A DNA stretch of 64,000 bases from Listeria cossartiae subsp. cossartiae (GTDB lineage: Bacteria > Bacillota > Bacilli > Lactobacillales > Listeriaceae). The stretch spans positions 62,001-126,000 of the forward strand of contig NZ_JAASUI010000004.1 in assembly GCF_014224155.1 (NCBI RefSeq). The letters are read 5' to 3'. Under the pieces are notes generated by a model. That model did no database searches and was not told where the DNA came from. It saw only the letters and a list, made by a program, of their open reading frames with translations. The position numbers and the translations under genes are program-made. This document shows, one piece after another, positions 49,426-57,554 of the stretch (positions are counted from its first letter, which is position 1; every line of letters starts with the position of its first letter).

Positions 49426-50901
49426 TTATCTGCTCATAGCTCGCTCGATATCGCGCGCACATTTTCCACATTCAAATTCTTCTACTAATTGAAGTTTCAT
49501 TTGCGGTAAAAATAGCTTTGCAATCGCACTCGCCACCGTTTCTATCGTATAACGACCCAATATCAAATCTTTCCCCGCATCTGTTAAAACAAGTGAAAAC
49601 ATCTGCTTATATAGCGCCATATTTTCGTCGTTTAACAAAATGCCTTTTTCTCTTAAAATCATCATCGCTTTGGCAATCAAATAACCGTTTTGTTCGATAT
49701 CTCCATCTGGGAAATAATCAAAATTAGTAAACATCAAATGCTCCATATACGACCAATCACTCATATCAAGTAGCGGATGGAACAACACTAATTCCGGACG
49801 ATTACTAGAAATCGTTAACGCGTATACACCAAGCATATGAACCAAATCATCTTCCTCTTGAAGCATATCAAGAACAAGCCGCGTATCATTCGTTAAATCC
49901 GCCTCTTGCTCAAACGGAAACCTAACATCCTCATACAAATCACACTCTAAAAAGGAATGCCAAAACATTTTCGCGCCTTCCACATCATCTAAATAATAGG
50001 CAGCTTTTGCCCGGTAATAATAATATTTACTACGCTCCGTCACTTCCAAATCAGCCACTTGTTCCAGCAAATCATCCGCTTCCTCATACTCACCCATCAT
50101 CGCATGAATCAAACCAAGCTTTTCTTTATGATGCGCTAAAACCGGCAATACATCTCGCAGTTCCAAATAAAGCGCATCCGCCTCTTGACGATTCCCCTTA
50201 TAAAAGTGATAAATAAACAAATCACAAATTCCTAAAAGATTTCCTGGGTTTCTCGAAAGCAAATCACTTAAAACTTTAATGCCCTCTTCTTCTTTCAATT
50301 GCTCAAAATAAAGCGCTGCAAGTTGATTATAAGCAGGCCAAAAATTAGGTTTCTCATCAATGACTTTTCTTAAAATGTCGCAAGCCGACGCACTATCTTC
50401 TTCCGCTAAATAGCGATTAATTTCTTTTTTATAAGCATAGAATTCCTGCTCTAATTTCGAAAAACCATTTTCAAGTGTTTCGCCAAATGGAGTTTCTTCC
50501 AGCAAGACTTCAATTAAATCTTTGGCTTCTTCGGTATATTCCCCGTCAGATACAGTATCGACATAACGATTAGCATATTGCAACGCTCTTCGATAGTCTT
50601 TCATATACGCGAAATTATTTGCAATAAAATAATAGCAGTATTCCATATTGCCATTACGCTGTTCTAAAACATCTCTAAGTAGTTGATTCGATTTATGGAA
50701 TTGCCCAATTTCTGTATAGCATATCGCCAGCTGACAAAGAATGACAGCTTCTCCCGGTTCCAGTTCGGATGCCCGTACTAAATATCTAATGGCTTCTTTA
50801 ATTCTTTGATCACGAAACGCTTCAACACCGCGTTCAAAATAAAACTGACCATTTGGATAAAATGGATAGATTTTTGCGGGTGTTTTTTTGCCTTTTTCCA
50901 T
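49426..50901 (-). CDS. Tetratricopeptide-repeat protein
   Basis: The 491-residue soluble protein is built of TPR-like helical pairs: FERGVEAFRDQRIKEAIRYL, AICYTEIGQFHKSNQLLRDV, NNFAYMKDYRRALQYANRYV, AYNQLAALYFEQLKEEEGIK and IHAMMGEYEEADDLLEQVAD. It resembles B. subtilis YvcD, which also lies beside trxB and ppaX. Its role is unknown; a scaffold function is usual. GGAGGTGG precedes the ATG. Confidence 0.88.
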   Translation of the reverse strand: MEKGKKTPAKIYPFYPNGQFYFERGVEAFRDQRIKEAIRYLVRASELEPGEAVILCQLAICYTEIGQFHKSNQLLRDVLEQRNGNMEYCYYFIANNFAYMKDYRRALQYANRYVDTVSDGEYTEEAKDLIEVLLEETPFGETLENGFSKLEQEFYAYKKEINRYLAEEDSASACDILRKVIDEKPNFWPAYNQLAALYFEQLKEEEGIKVLSDLLSRNPGNLLGICDLFIYHFYKGNRQEADALYLELRDVLPVLAHHKEKLGLIHAMMGEYEEADDLLEQVADLEVTERSKYYYYRAKAAYYLDDVEGAKMFWHSFLECDLYEDVRFPFEQEADLTNDTRLVLDMLQEEDDLVHMLGVYALTISSNRPELVLFHPLLDMSDWSYMEHLMFTNFDYFPDGDIEQNGYLIAKAMMILREKGILLNDENMALYKQMFSLVLTDAGKDLILGRYTIETVASAIAKLFLPQMKLQLVEEFECGKCARDIERAMSR

Positions 50902-50964
50902 TTTTCCACCTCCAACATTATCCTTATTCTAATGAGTATATCATAGAATTTATCACTTTGGGCG

Positions 50965-51003
50965 ACAAAAAAGCTACTTTGGCATTTACTCCAAAGCAGC
51001 TTT
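50965..51003 (-). terminator. Terminator overlapping the end of the acetyltransferase gene
   Basis: AAGCTGCTTTGG and CCAAAGTAGCTT (minus strand) form a 12-bp stem followed by TTTTGTC. The first arm lies inside the last codons of the gene. Confidence 0.85.
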
Positions 51004-51483
51004 TTCTTTAATGATTAATGGATTCCCATATGCAAAACTTTCTGCCGGAACATCCTTTGAGACAACCGCACCAGCAGCAACCACCGCGCCGTCTCCAATT
51101 TTGGTGCCAGGAAGAATGGTGACATTCGCGCCAACCATCACATCCCGGCCAATCACAACATCCCCCACATGATACTCAGAAAGCAAATATTCATGCGTCA
51201 AAATAGTCGTATGATAACCAATAATCGTATTTTCACCAATCGTAATCTTTTCCGGGAAAAATAAATCCGGCATAACTTTATAGGCAATAGCAGTCTTTTC
51301 GCCTATTTTCATCCCAAGACAGGCACGATAAATATTACGTTTACCACCCATCCAAGGAAAAAAACGACCAAATTCAATAACAAGTGTATTTCTCAACGCC
51401 TTCCAAAAAGAAATCGTTTTATATACTTGAAAAAGTGTGTTGACTGTTTCATCGGGTGCCTTAAACCTATCCAGCCGTCTCAA
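50986..51483 (-). CDS. Left-handed beta-helix acyltransferase (hexapeptide family, YvoF-like)
   Basis: The 165-residue protein has hexapeptide repeats (IGENTIIGYHTTILTHEYLL, VGDVVIGRDVMVGANVTILP, GTKIGDGAVVAAGAVVSKDV) and the typical ending SFAYGNPLIIKEKAA. It should be an O- or N-acetyltransferase of unknown acceptor; the Bacillus counterpart also follows ppaX. The start is TTG: GAGGAA lies at the end of ppaX, and the two genes are only 3 bp apart. Confidence 0.87.
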   Translation of the reverse strand: MRRLDRFKAPDETVNTLFQVYKTISFWKALRNTLVIEFGRFFPWMGGKRNIYRACLGMKIGEKTAIAYKVMPDLFFPEKITIGENTIIGYHTTILTHEYLLSEYHVGDVVIGRDVMVGANVTILPGTKIGDGAVVAAGAVVSKDVPAESFAYGNPLIIKEKAALE

Positions 51484-51486
51484 AAT

Positions 51487-52140
51487 CTATTCCTCGTCCC
51501 TAACGATTGCGAGTAAGTCACTCATTTTTTCTAACATAAAATCTGGTTGAAATTCTGCCAAATGTTCTGGGCCTTTAATCGCCCAAGCCACGCCAGCAGT
51601 CAGTGTTTCCGCATTTTTCCCAGCTTCAATATCATGGTAATTATCACCAATCATAATTGCTTCTTCTTTTGTCGCATTTAGCAGAGAAAGAGCCATTTCA
51701 ATACCTTCTGGATCTGGTTTAGCATTAGACACTTGGTCTAACCCAATCACCACTTGAAAAAACTTATCCAAGCCAGTCACTTTAAGGCCGCGCATAATCG
51801 TATCATACATTTTCGTCGATACAATCCCCAATTTATAATCTTCTTCATACAACGCACGAATCGCTTCATAAACCCCATCGTACTCTAAAATCAAATCGTC
51901 GTGATGCTTCAAATTATACTCGCGGTAAAAAGCACGCATTTCATCCGCATGCGCTGGATTGATTTCTCGAAAAGTTTCCATTAAAGAAGGCCCGATAAAC
52001 GGTAAAATATCCTCTCTAGTAAAAACCCGGTCCGGCAAGAACTCTTGCAACGTCACTTGAAACGTTTTAATAATCAATTCATTCGTATTTATAAGCGTAC
52101 CATCTAAGTCAAACAACAATGTAGTAATTTTCCCAGTCAT
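51487..52140 (-). CDS. ppaX: Pyrophosphatase PpaX (HAD family)
   Basis: The 217-residue HAD phosphatase has [16 protein letters not shown] (catalytic Asp pair), [20 protein letters not shown] (motif II), [11 protein letters not shown] (motif III Lys) and [16 protein letters not shown] (motif IV). PpaX hydrolyses pyrophosphate formed when HPr kinase/phosphorylase removes phosphate from HPr-Ser. hprK lies nearby, upstream of lgt, which supports the assignment. Confidence 0.95.
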   Translation of the reverse strand: MTGKITTLLFDLDGTLINTNELIIKTFQVTLQEFLPDRVFTREDILPFIGPSLMETFREINPAHADEMRAFYREYNLKHHDDLILEYDGVYEAIRALYEEDYKLGIVSTKMYDTIMRGLKVTGLDKFFQVVIGLDQVSNAKPDPEGIEMALSLLNATKEEAIMIGDNYHDIEAGKNAETLTAGVAWAIKGPEHLAEFQPDFMLEKMSDLLAIVRDEE

Positions 52141-52183
52141 AATTTCTTCCTTTCTTAATCAAACTCGAAAATCTCCAACTTTT

Positions 52184-53017
52184 TTATTTCTTTTTAACTA
52201 CTTTACCAAATTTATCTTCCATATAATATGGCGGATTCATTTTCAAACGACGATAAATAATTAAGCCAATTGACAGAACAATTAGTAGTAAAGATAGTAC
52301 TTGCGAAACTCTAAAGTCACCCCACATCAAGCTGTCCGTCCGCATTCCTTCAATAAAGAATCTTCCAAATGAATACCAAATTACATAACTAAGAAACAAT
52401 TCCCCGCTGCGAATTTTTGTGCGGCGAATAATTAGTAAAACGATAAATCCTAGCACATTCCATAAACTCTCATACAAGAATGTCGGCTGATAATAAGCAC
52501 CATCTATGTACATCTGGTTGATAATAAAGTCTGGCAAATGAAGCCCTTCCAGAAAAGCGCGAGTTGTTTCAGCCCCGTGCGCTTCTTGGTTCATAAAATT
52601 ACCCCAACGGCCAATCGCCTGCGCAATAATCAAACTCGGCGCAACAACATCCGCAAGTTGCCAGAACGAAATCTTCTTAATCCGCGAGAAAATAATAGCC
52701 GTAAGAACCGCACCAATCAACGCACCATAAATCGCGATACCACCGTGCCAAATCTTCACTATTTCTCCGAGATTATTCTTATAAAAATCCCATTCAAAAA
52801 GAACATAATAAATTCGCGCACTAATAATCGAAATTGGAATCGCCCAAATTAGCAAATCCACAATAATTTCTTTATCCATTTTGCGCTTATTTGCCTCGCT
52901 TAACGCAAGAAGTAGCGCAATCACCACAGCCGAAGCAATAATAACTCCGTACCATTTTACAGAAATACTACCAATTTGAATCGCCACTGGATCCAGCGGC
53001 TGAACACCATTACCCAT
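52184..53017 (-). CDS. lgt: Prolipoprotein diacylglyceryl transferase
   Basis: The 277-residue integral membrane enzyme adds diacylglycerol to the lipobox cysteine of lipoproteins. It has about seven helices, [36 protein letters not shown] (essential His-Gly-Gly), and the signature [26 protein letters not shown] before the ATG at 53017 sets the start; the frame continues to 53059 without a site. The order hprK-lgt-ppaX is conserved in Firmicutes. Confidence 0.96.
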   Translation of the reverse strand: MGNGVQPLDPVAIQIGSISVKWYGVIIASAVVIALLLALSEANKRKMDKEIIVDLLIWAIPISIISARIYYVLFEWDFYKNNLGEIVKIWHGGIAIYGALIGAVLTAIIFSRIKKISFWQLADVVAPSLIIAQAIGRWGNFMNQEAHGAETTRAFLEGLHLPDFIINQMYIDGAYYQPTFLYESLWNVLGFIVLLIIRRTKIRSGELFLSYVIWYSFGRFFIEGMRTDSLMWGDFRVSQVLSLLLIVLSIGLIIYRRLKMNPPYYMEDKFGKVVKKK

Positions 53018-53032
53018 AATTCCCCTACTTTC

Positions 53033-53089
53033 AAAAAGACAACTCCGCAACCAAAACAAGATACTTTTAATGTCAGTTTGGCTGCGGAG
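53033..53089 (-). terminator. Hairpin terminator between hprK and lgt
   Basis: CTCCGCAGCCAAA and TTTGGTTGCGGAG (minus strand) form a 13-bp stem followed by TTGTCTTTTT. It should partly separate hprK from lgt. Confidence 0.75.
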
Positions 53090-53106
53090 GTACTTTCTCT
53101 ATTTAT

Positions 53107-54045
53107 TTAGTCATTCATGCTGCTGTTATGACCTATTAAATTGTTAAGGTCTTGTGTAAATTGCTCTGCCGCATTATATCCCATATTCTTCAATCGGAAA
53201 TTCATTGCCGCTACTTCAATAATAACAGATAAATTTCGTCCCGGACGTACTGGAACAGTAATTTTTGGAATGTCCATGTCAAAGATTTTTGTCATTTCTT
53301 GGTCTAAACCGACACGATCATAATGCTTGTCAGGATCCCAGTTTTCAAGGTGCACAACGATAGTAATCTTTTTACTGGAACGAACAGCTCCTGCTCCGAA
53401 CAAAGTCATTACATTAATAATCCCAAGGCCACGAATCTCTAGTAAATGCTCAATAATCGCTGGCGAGGAACCAATTAACGTCATTTCATCCTCTTGACGA
53501 ATTTCTACGTTATCATCCGCTACAAGTCTATGCCCACGTTTTACCAGTTCAAGCGCTGTCTCACTTTTACCAACACCACTGCTTCCCGTAATCAAAACAC
53601 CTAGGCCATATATATCTACTAAAACACCATGCATCGATATAACCGGCGCAAGTCTGCTTTCTAAGTAATTCGTAATATAAACAGATAAACGCGTCGTTTT
53701 AAGTCGCGAACGCAGTACTGGAATATCCGCTTCTTTCGCCGCAGCTACCAATTCTTTCGGTACTTCTAAATTTCTAGAAATCACAAAAGCAGGAGTCCGC
53801 TTCGTACACATTTGTTTATATCTTTTAAGACGCTCTTCTGGTTCCATACCTTCTGAAAACGATATTTCCGTCATGCCAAAAAGTTGTACACGATCTTCTG
53901 GATAATAAGAGAAAAACCCTGTAAGTTCCAGTCCAGGCCGAGATAAATCACTAGTTAAAATTGGCCGTTCAAGTCCCGTTTCCGAACAAATTAGCTCTAA
54001 ATTAAGCCGTTCCTTTAAATCCTTTACCGTAACCGATTTTGTCAT
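53107..54045 (-). CDS. hprK: HPr kinase/phosphorylase
   Basis: The 312-residue protein starts at [20 protein letters not shown] (GGAGG upstream of 54045). It has the Walker [21 protein letters not shown], the HPrK signature [20 protein letters not shown] and the basic loop [18 protein letters not shown]. It phosphorylates HPr on Ser46 when fructose-1,6-bisphosphate is high, making P-Ser-HPr the CcpA corepressor. It is thus upstream of the cre box control predicted for the GH31 island. Confidence 0.97.
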   Translation of the reverse strand: MTKSVTVKDLKERLNLELICSETGLERPILTSDLSRPGLELTGFFSYYPEDRVQLFGMTEISFSEGMEPEERLKRYKQMCTKRTPAFVISRNLEVPKELVAAAKEADIPVLRSRLKTTRLSVYITNYLESRLAPVISMHGVLVDIYGLGVLITGSSGVGKSETALELVKRGHRLVADDNVEIRQEDEMTLIGSSPAIIEHLLEIRGLGIINVMTLFGAGAVRSSKKITIVVHLENWDPDKHYDRVGLDQEMTKIFDMDIPKITVPVRPGRNLSVIIEVAAMNFRLKNMGYNAAEQFTQDLNNLIGHNSSMND

Positions 54046-54181
54046 GCAAGTACCTCCAAATGAATTATAAAAGTCCATTACTGTTCGCTACAAAATATTA
54101 TTTAGAAAGCTCCCTATCATTTTAGCACTTTCGAGAGAATCAGGCTACCTCTTTCTTTCCAAATGGCTCTACATAGCGAAA

Positions 54182-54226
54182 CCAGCTACATTTAAAAAGC
54201 TGTTTTAAGCCTCAAAATGTAGCTGG
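54182..54226 (-). terminator. Terminator-like hairpin after yvlD
   Basis: CCAGCTACATTT (54182-54193) and AAATGTAGCTGG (54215-54226) form a perfect 12-bp stem around a 21-nt loop. The following T-run is short (TTTCGC). Confidence 0.65.
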
Positions 54227-54231
54227 AAAGT

Positions 54232-54585
54232 TTAATTTTCTTTATTACCCCATAAAACGGAATTAATAATCATGTTTGCGAAAGCCATAATTGCCGCCAG
54301 AATTAATGCCGTTCCGAAACCGTCAATTTGGAAAGAATCTCCAATAAAGAAGGTAGTCATTTCAAGCATAATTGCATTGACAACAAAGGTGAAAAGTCCA
54401 AGTGTGAAAATATTAATCGGTAAAGTTAAAAGGAGTAAAATAGGTCTAATTAGCATATTAAGAATTGCTAATATAAAACTCGCTAGTAGCGCTGTCGTGA
54501 ACCCATCTACATGAAAACTTGTAAAGAATCCAGATAAAGCTACGAAAAGCACCGAGTTAATAATGACGCCTATAATCCAACGCAT
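54232..54585 (-). CDS. yvlD: YvlD-like four-helix membrane protein (phage holin family 4 / superfamily IV)
   Basis: The 117-residue protein has four hydrophobic helices with the YvlD pattern: IIGVIINSVLFVALSGFFTS, FILAILNMLIRPILLLLTLP, IFTLGLFTFVVNAIMLEMTT and AIMAFANMIINSVLW. It is the last gene of the yvl-type operon. Related genes are induced by cell-envelope stress; the molecular role is unknown. Confidence 0.9.
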   Translation of the reverse strand: MRWIIGVIINSVLFVALSGFFTSFHVDGFTTALLASFILAILNMLIRPILLLLTLPINIFTLGLFTFVVNAIMLEMTTFFIGDSFQIDGFGTALILAAIMAFANMIINSVLWGNKEN

Positions 54586-54593
54586 GTTTTAGT

Positions 54594-54794
54594 TCACTCC
54601 CATTCTGATTCAGGTGTTCTTTTTGGAATAATGATAGCCGCGATGATGTAAAGTAAAATACCAGAGCCCAAGAATAAGCTAGCTACAACCCATAGTAAAC
54701 GTACAAGCGTAACTTCAATATTAAAATACTCTGCTAACCCACCACAGACACCGGCAATCATTTTTTGTGAAGAAGATTTATATAACTTTTTCAT
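54594..54794 (-). CDS. yvlC: PspC-domain small membrane protein (YvlC-like)
   Basis: The 66-residue protein is a bare PspC domain: KLYKSSSQKMIAGVCGGLAE, YFNIEVTLVRLLWVVASLFL, ending AAIIIPKRTP. PspC proteins are inner-membrane stress sensors or effectors. It lies 8 bp upstream of yvlD and 23 bp downstream of the PspC-DUF4097 fusion gene. Confidence 0.93.
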   Translation of the reverse strand: MKKLYKSSSQKMIAGVCGGLAEYFNIEVTLVRLLWVVASLFLGSGILLYIIAAIIIPKRTPESEWE

Positions 54795-54817
54795 TGTTTT
54801 CCCTTCCTTTCATTTTA

Positions 54818-56029
54818 TTAAACGTTTTTTGTTTCAAGTTCAGAAACTTTGATAATACCATTTCCAACTTTGGCTTGAAGTGTTGCCATGCTGATTTCTT
54901 CGGCATTTTGAGTAAAAACAAACGTTCTTTCTGCATCGTCCCAAATTTTAGCATTTTTCAAGTCAAAATAGATTTTTTCTTTTTTCGTTCCAAGCGTTCC
55001 ATCGACATTCCACGTTGGCGGAATTTGAACGCGAATATCACCATTTGGTGCATCTAAATCAGCCGCTGAAGAATTATCATTTTCGAGAATATATTCCACA
55101 TCACCTTGAGCTGCTTTGGCAATGGTTGTAAGGAAGTTTCCTTGAAGGGCAATATCACCTTTTGCAGTAGACATATCTACATTTTCGACTGTGCTGCGTT
55201 TGAAGAAGATTTCACCATCCGCTGATTCGGTGCTAAGGAATTTCCCACTAGCCCCTGATGAACGAATATCACCGTGACGTGTTTTAATAATCGCGTCTTC
55301 TGCAGCCGTATCATCATATTTCAAATTACCATTTAGCAATTGAATTTTTACTTGCTCATATAAGCGTTTTGGAATCGTAATCACTAAATCTGTTTTTAAC
55401 AGTTCATTTTTTGATTCAAAAGTGAAACTATCTGGGGAAATATCTAGCATTGTTTGGCTAAAGAAGTAATCCCACAGTTTTTCTTCACTTAATTGACGAA
55501 TTGAACGCGCTTTTTCATGTACAGCTAAAACTGCGCGAAGTTTCATTTGATCTTTGTCCCAAGAACGAATAATAACATCCCCGGTCGCCACTCGAATTGT
55601 AAATGAGCGGAACGTCGCGCTATCAAAATTAAATTCTCGTACTGGACGAGGACGTGCTTCTTTTTTTCTTGCGCCGTGATGAATCGGCTCAGCACTTTCA
55701 GATCTTTGTCTTCTGTGATGATGGCTATTTCTCATCGCTTCTCGTACTTCCTGTCTAGCTTGATTTCGTCCAGCGTGGCGATTTCGTTTTTCTTCCACGC
55801 GGCGACGATGCCGTTCGAGCACTTCCTCATTACTTGTATCAGAAGAAGGAATCACAAACAAGGCAACTATATAAGCGATAATCGCAATACCGGTTTTCAT
55901 CGTAACAATCGTGATGATGATATAAATAAGTCGCAAAAGTGTGGCATCTATTCCTAGAAACTCAGCTAGTCCGCCAAATACACCGCCGACTTTCCGGTCC
56001 ACTCTTGATCTTCTTAATTTTTTATCCAT
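54818..56029 (-). CDS. PspC domain fused to DUF4097 beta-repeat domain
   Basis: The 403-residue protein starts with a PspC domain (about 5-62: RKVGGVFGGLAEFLGIDATL, AYIVALFVIPS). A basic, charged helix (about 68-135, RHRRRVEEKRNRHAGRNQ) follows, then a DUF4097 beta-solenoid-like domain (about 145-400: FTIRVATGDVIIRSWDKDQM, KTRHGDIRSSGASGKFLSTE, APNGDIRVQIPPTWNVDG). It sits between yvlB and yvlC. The fusion suggests that membrane sensing and the repeat domain act in one polypeptide. Known cousins belong to LiaFSR/LiaX-type envelope stress systems. Confidence 0.88.
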   Translation of the reverse strand: MDKKLRRSRVDRKVGGVFGGLAEFLGIDATLLRLIYIIITIVTMKTGIAIIAYIVALFVIPSSDTSNEEVLERHRRRVEEKRNRHAGRNQARQEVREAMRNSHHHRRQRSESAEPIHHGARKKEARPRPVREFNFDSATFRSFTIRVATGDVIIRSWDKDQMKLRAVLAVHEKARSIRQLSEEKLWDYFFSQTMLDISPDSFTFESKNELLKTDLVITIPKRLYEQVKIQLLNGNLKYDDTAAEDAIIKTRHGDIRSSGASGKFLSTESADGEIFFKRSTVENVDMSTAKGDIALQGNFLTTIAKAAQGDVEYILENDNSSAADLDAPNGDIRVQIPPTWNVDGTLGTKKEKIYFDLKNAKIWDDAERTFVFTQNAEEISMATLQAKVGNGIIKVSELETKNV

Positions 56030-56096
56030 GTTAGTTCTTCCTTTCTTATTTCTATGTAAAATCTAGCGCGCATTCACGGCGCTAGATTTTAGTTGA

Positions 56097-57347
56097 TTAT
56101 TTTACATCGCGAATTTTCACGGAACCAGTTGTTGCTTCTGCTTCGATTTTCAAGGAAGAATCAGCTGCATCCGGTAATTTAGTGAAGACAATGGATTTGC
56201 TCACAGATTCCGTTTTAGATTCAAGAATTTCTGCATCTTTTAAATCTAAAAGTAATTTACCAAGGTTTGTGTGGAAACGGCCATCTACGCCAATTGTTGC
56301 TGGTACAATCACTTCGATATTTCCTGCACCAGTTTTTGCTTTTAAGAAAGTAGCTTCGTTTCCAGTTAATTGATAATTGACGTTACCATTTTTAGTTTGC
56401 AAATTCGTGGAATAGTAATTACCTTTGGCTGCTACGTTACCGTTGAAAGTTTTAAGGGCAACATCGCGAATTTCACCGTTTTGGATACGAACATTACCGT
56501 TAATGGATTCAATTTCTGCTAAAGTAGCATTTAATGTACCAAGGCTGATATTACCATTGGTTGTTTTCACAAATAAATCACGACCAGATAATTCATCCAA
56601 ATGGAAGTTACCATTCAGCATTTTAACGGAAACATAATCATACTCACGACGCGGCAAGTATACGGTTAAGTTGGTAACGATTTGTTTCGATGTAGATTCA
56701 AAACGTAATGTTTCTTCGTCCACACGTAAAGTCGTTTTATCAAAGAAGATTTTAAGTGCTTCATCTTCTGGATATTCTTTGAACAGTTTAATCATCGCGT
56801 GTACTTTAATATCGTTTGAATCAGATGGTTTAAATTCAACATTACCATTAGCAATTTCAAATTCTAAAATAGAAAGTGTTGTATCATGGTAAACGAAGTC
56901 GCGTTCGATTTTTGTGGATGTTAGGAACGGGAATGGCATATCTTTCACTTGTTTAAATGCATTGTTTAGGAAAGAACCAATTTTTTCACCCGCTTGGGAT
57001 AAATCGTTAACCATGTTACGCATGGACTCTTCGCGATCTTTGGAAGTATTTTCGCCTTCATCTTCGTATCTTTCGTGATTTTCTGGATTTGGTTCAGGGC
57101 GTCTTTTACGGCTTTTTGGTGCAGTATAAGGATTGCCTTCGTTGTTCCAGCCTTTGCTGTAATCATAAGCCGGTTCTTCTTGCTCTTCGAATTTTTCTTC
57201 TTTCGGAGCTGCAGAACGACGAATATTTTCTTTGGCTGCTGTTTTACCTTCTTTTTTGGAAATATTTTCAAGTAGAGTAAGGGCTTCTTCTGTAGAAATA
57301 ATACCTTGTTTTACTAATTCGAGAATACGTTTGCGTTCATTTTCCAT
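56097..57347 (-). CDS. yvlB: YvlB/LiaX-like protein with DUF4097 repeats
   Basis: The 416-residue protein has an N-terminal YvlB-type helical domain (ERKRILELVKQGIISTEEAL), a charged disordered linker (about 40-110) and a C-terminal DUF4097 beta-repeat domain with recurrent GN motifs (KMLNGNFHLDELSGRDLFVK, TTNGNISLGTL, SINGNVRI, TFNGNVAAKG, TKNGNVNY). This is the layout of enterococcal LiaX, which senses daptomycin and antimicrobial peptides; I recall the Listeria genes as LiaSR-regulated. AGGAGG lies eight bases before the ATG at 57347; an ATG at 57353 is too close. Confidence 0.88.
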   Translation of the reverse strand: MENERKRILELVKQGIISTEEALTLLENISKKEGKTAAKENIRRSAAPKEEKFEEQEEPAYDYSKGWNNEGNPYTAPKSRKRRPEPNPENHERYEDEGENTSKDREESMRNMVNDLSQAGEKIGSFLNNAFKQVKDMPFPFLTSTKIERDFVYHDTTLSILEFEIANGNVEFKPSDSNDIKVHAMIKLFKEYPEDEALKIFFDKTTLRVDEETLRFESTSKQIVTNLTVYLPRREYDYVSVKMLNGNFHLDELSGRDLFVKTTNGNISLGTLNATLAEIESINGNVRIQNGEIRDVALKTFNGNVAAKGNYYSTNLQTKNGNVNYQLTGNEATFLKAKTGAGNIEVIVPATIGVDGRFHTNLGKLLLDLKDAEILESKTESVSKSIVFTKLPDAADSSLKIEAEATTGSVKIRDVK

Positions 57348-57431
57348 TTTCATTTCCTCCTATAATTTAGGCTAAACTATTTTAGGCTTGCTTTCACATG
57401 CAAGTGAGATATCTGTTTTAACTATGTCTCT

Positions 57432-57460
57432 ATTATGAAGGAAAAAATAATTTCTGTCAT
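57432..57460 (-). promoter_or_regulatory. Promoter of the yvlB operon
   Basis: ATGACA (57455-57460), 17-bp spacer and CATAAT (57432-57437) on the minus strand, about 80 bp upstream of yvlB. A CTTGC...GCAAG inverted repeat lies in the leader. Confidence 0.6.
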
Positions 57461-57513
57461 ACAACCAGAGGATGATTATTTGTTTGGACTTTGGGTGGTT
57501 TGGTCTTAGGAAC

Positions 57514-57550
57514 TAAAAAAATTCCGCTTATATTTTTAATAAGCGGAATT
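57514..57550. terminator. Terminator after uvrA
   Basis: AATTCCGCTTAT and ATAAGCGGAATT form a 12-bp stem followed by TTTTTTAG on the minus strand. Confidence 0.92.
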
Positions 57551-57554
57551 TGGG

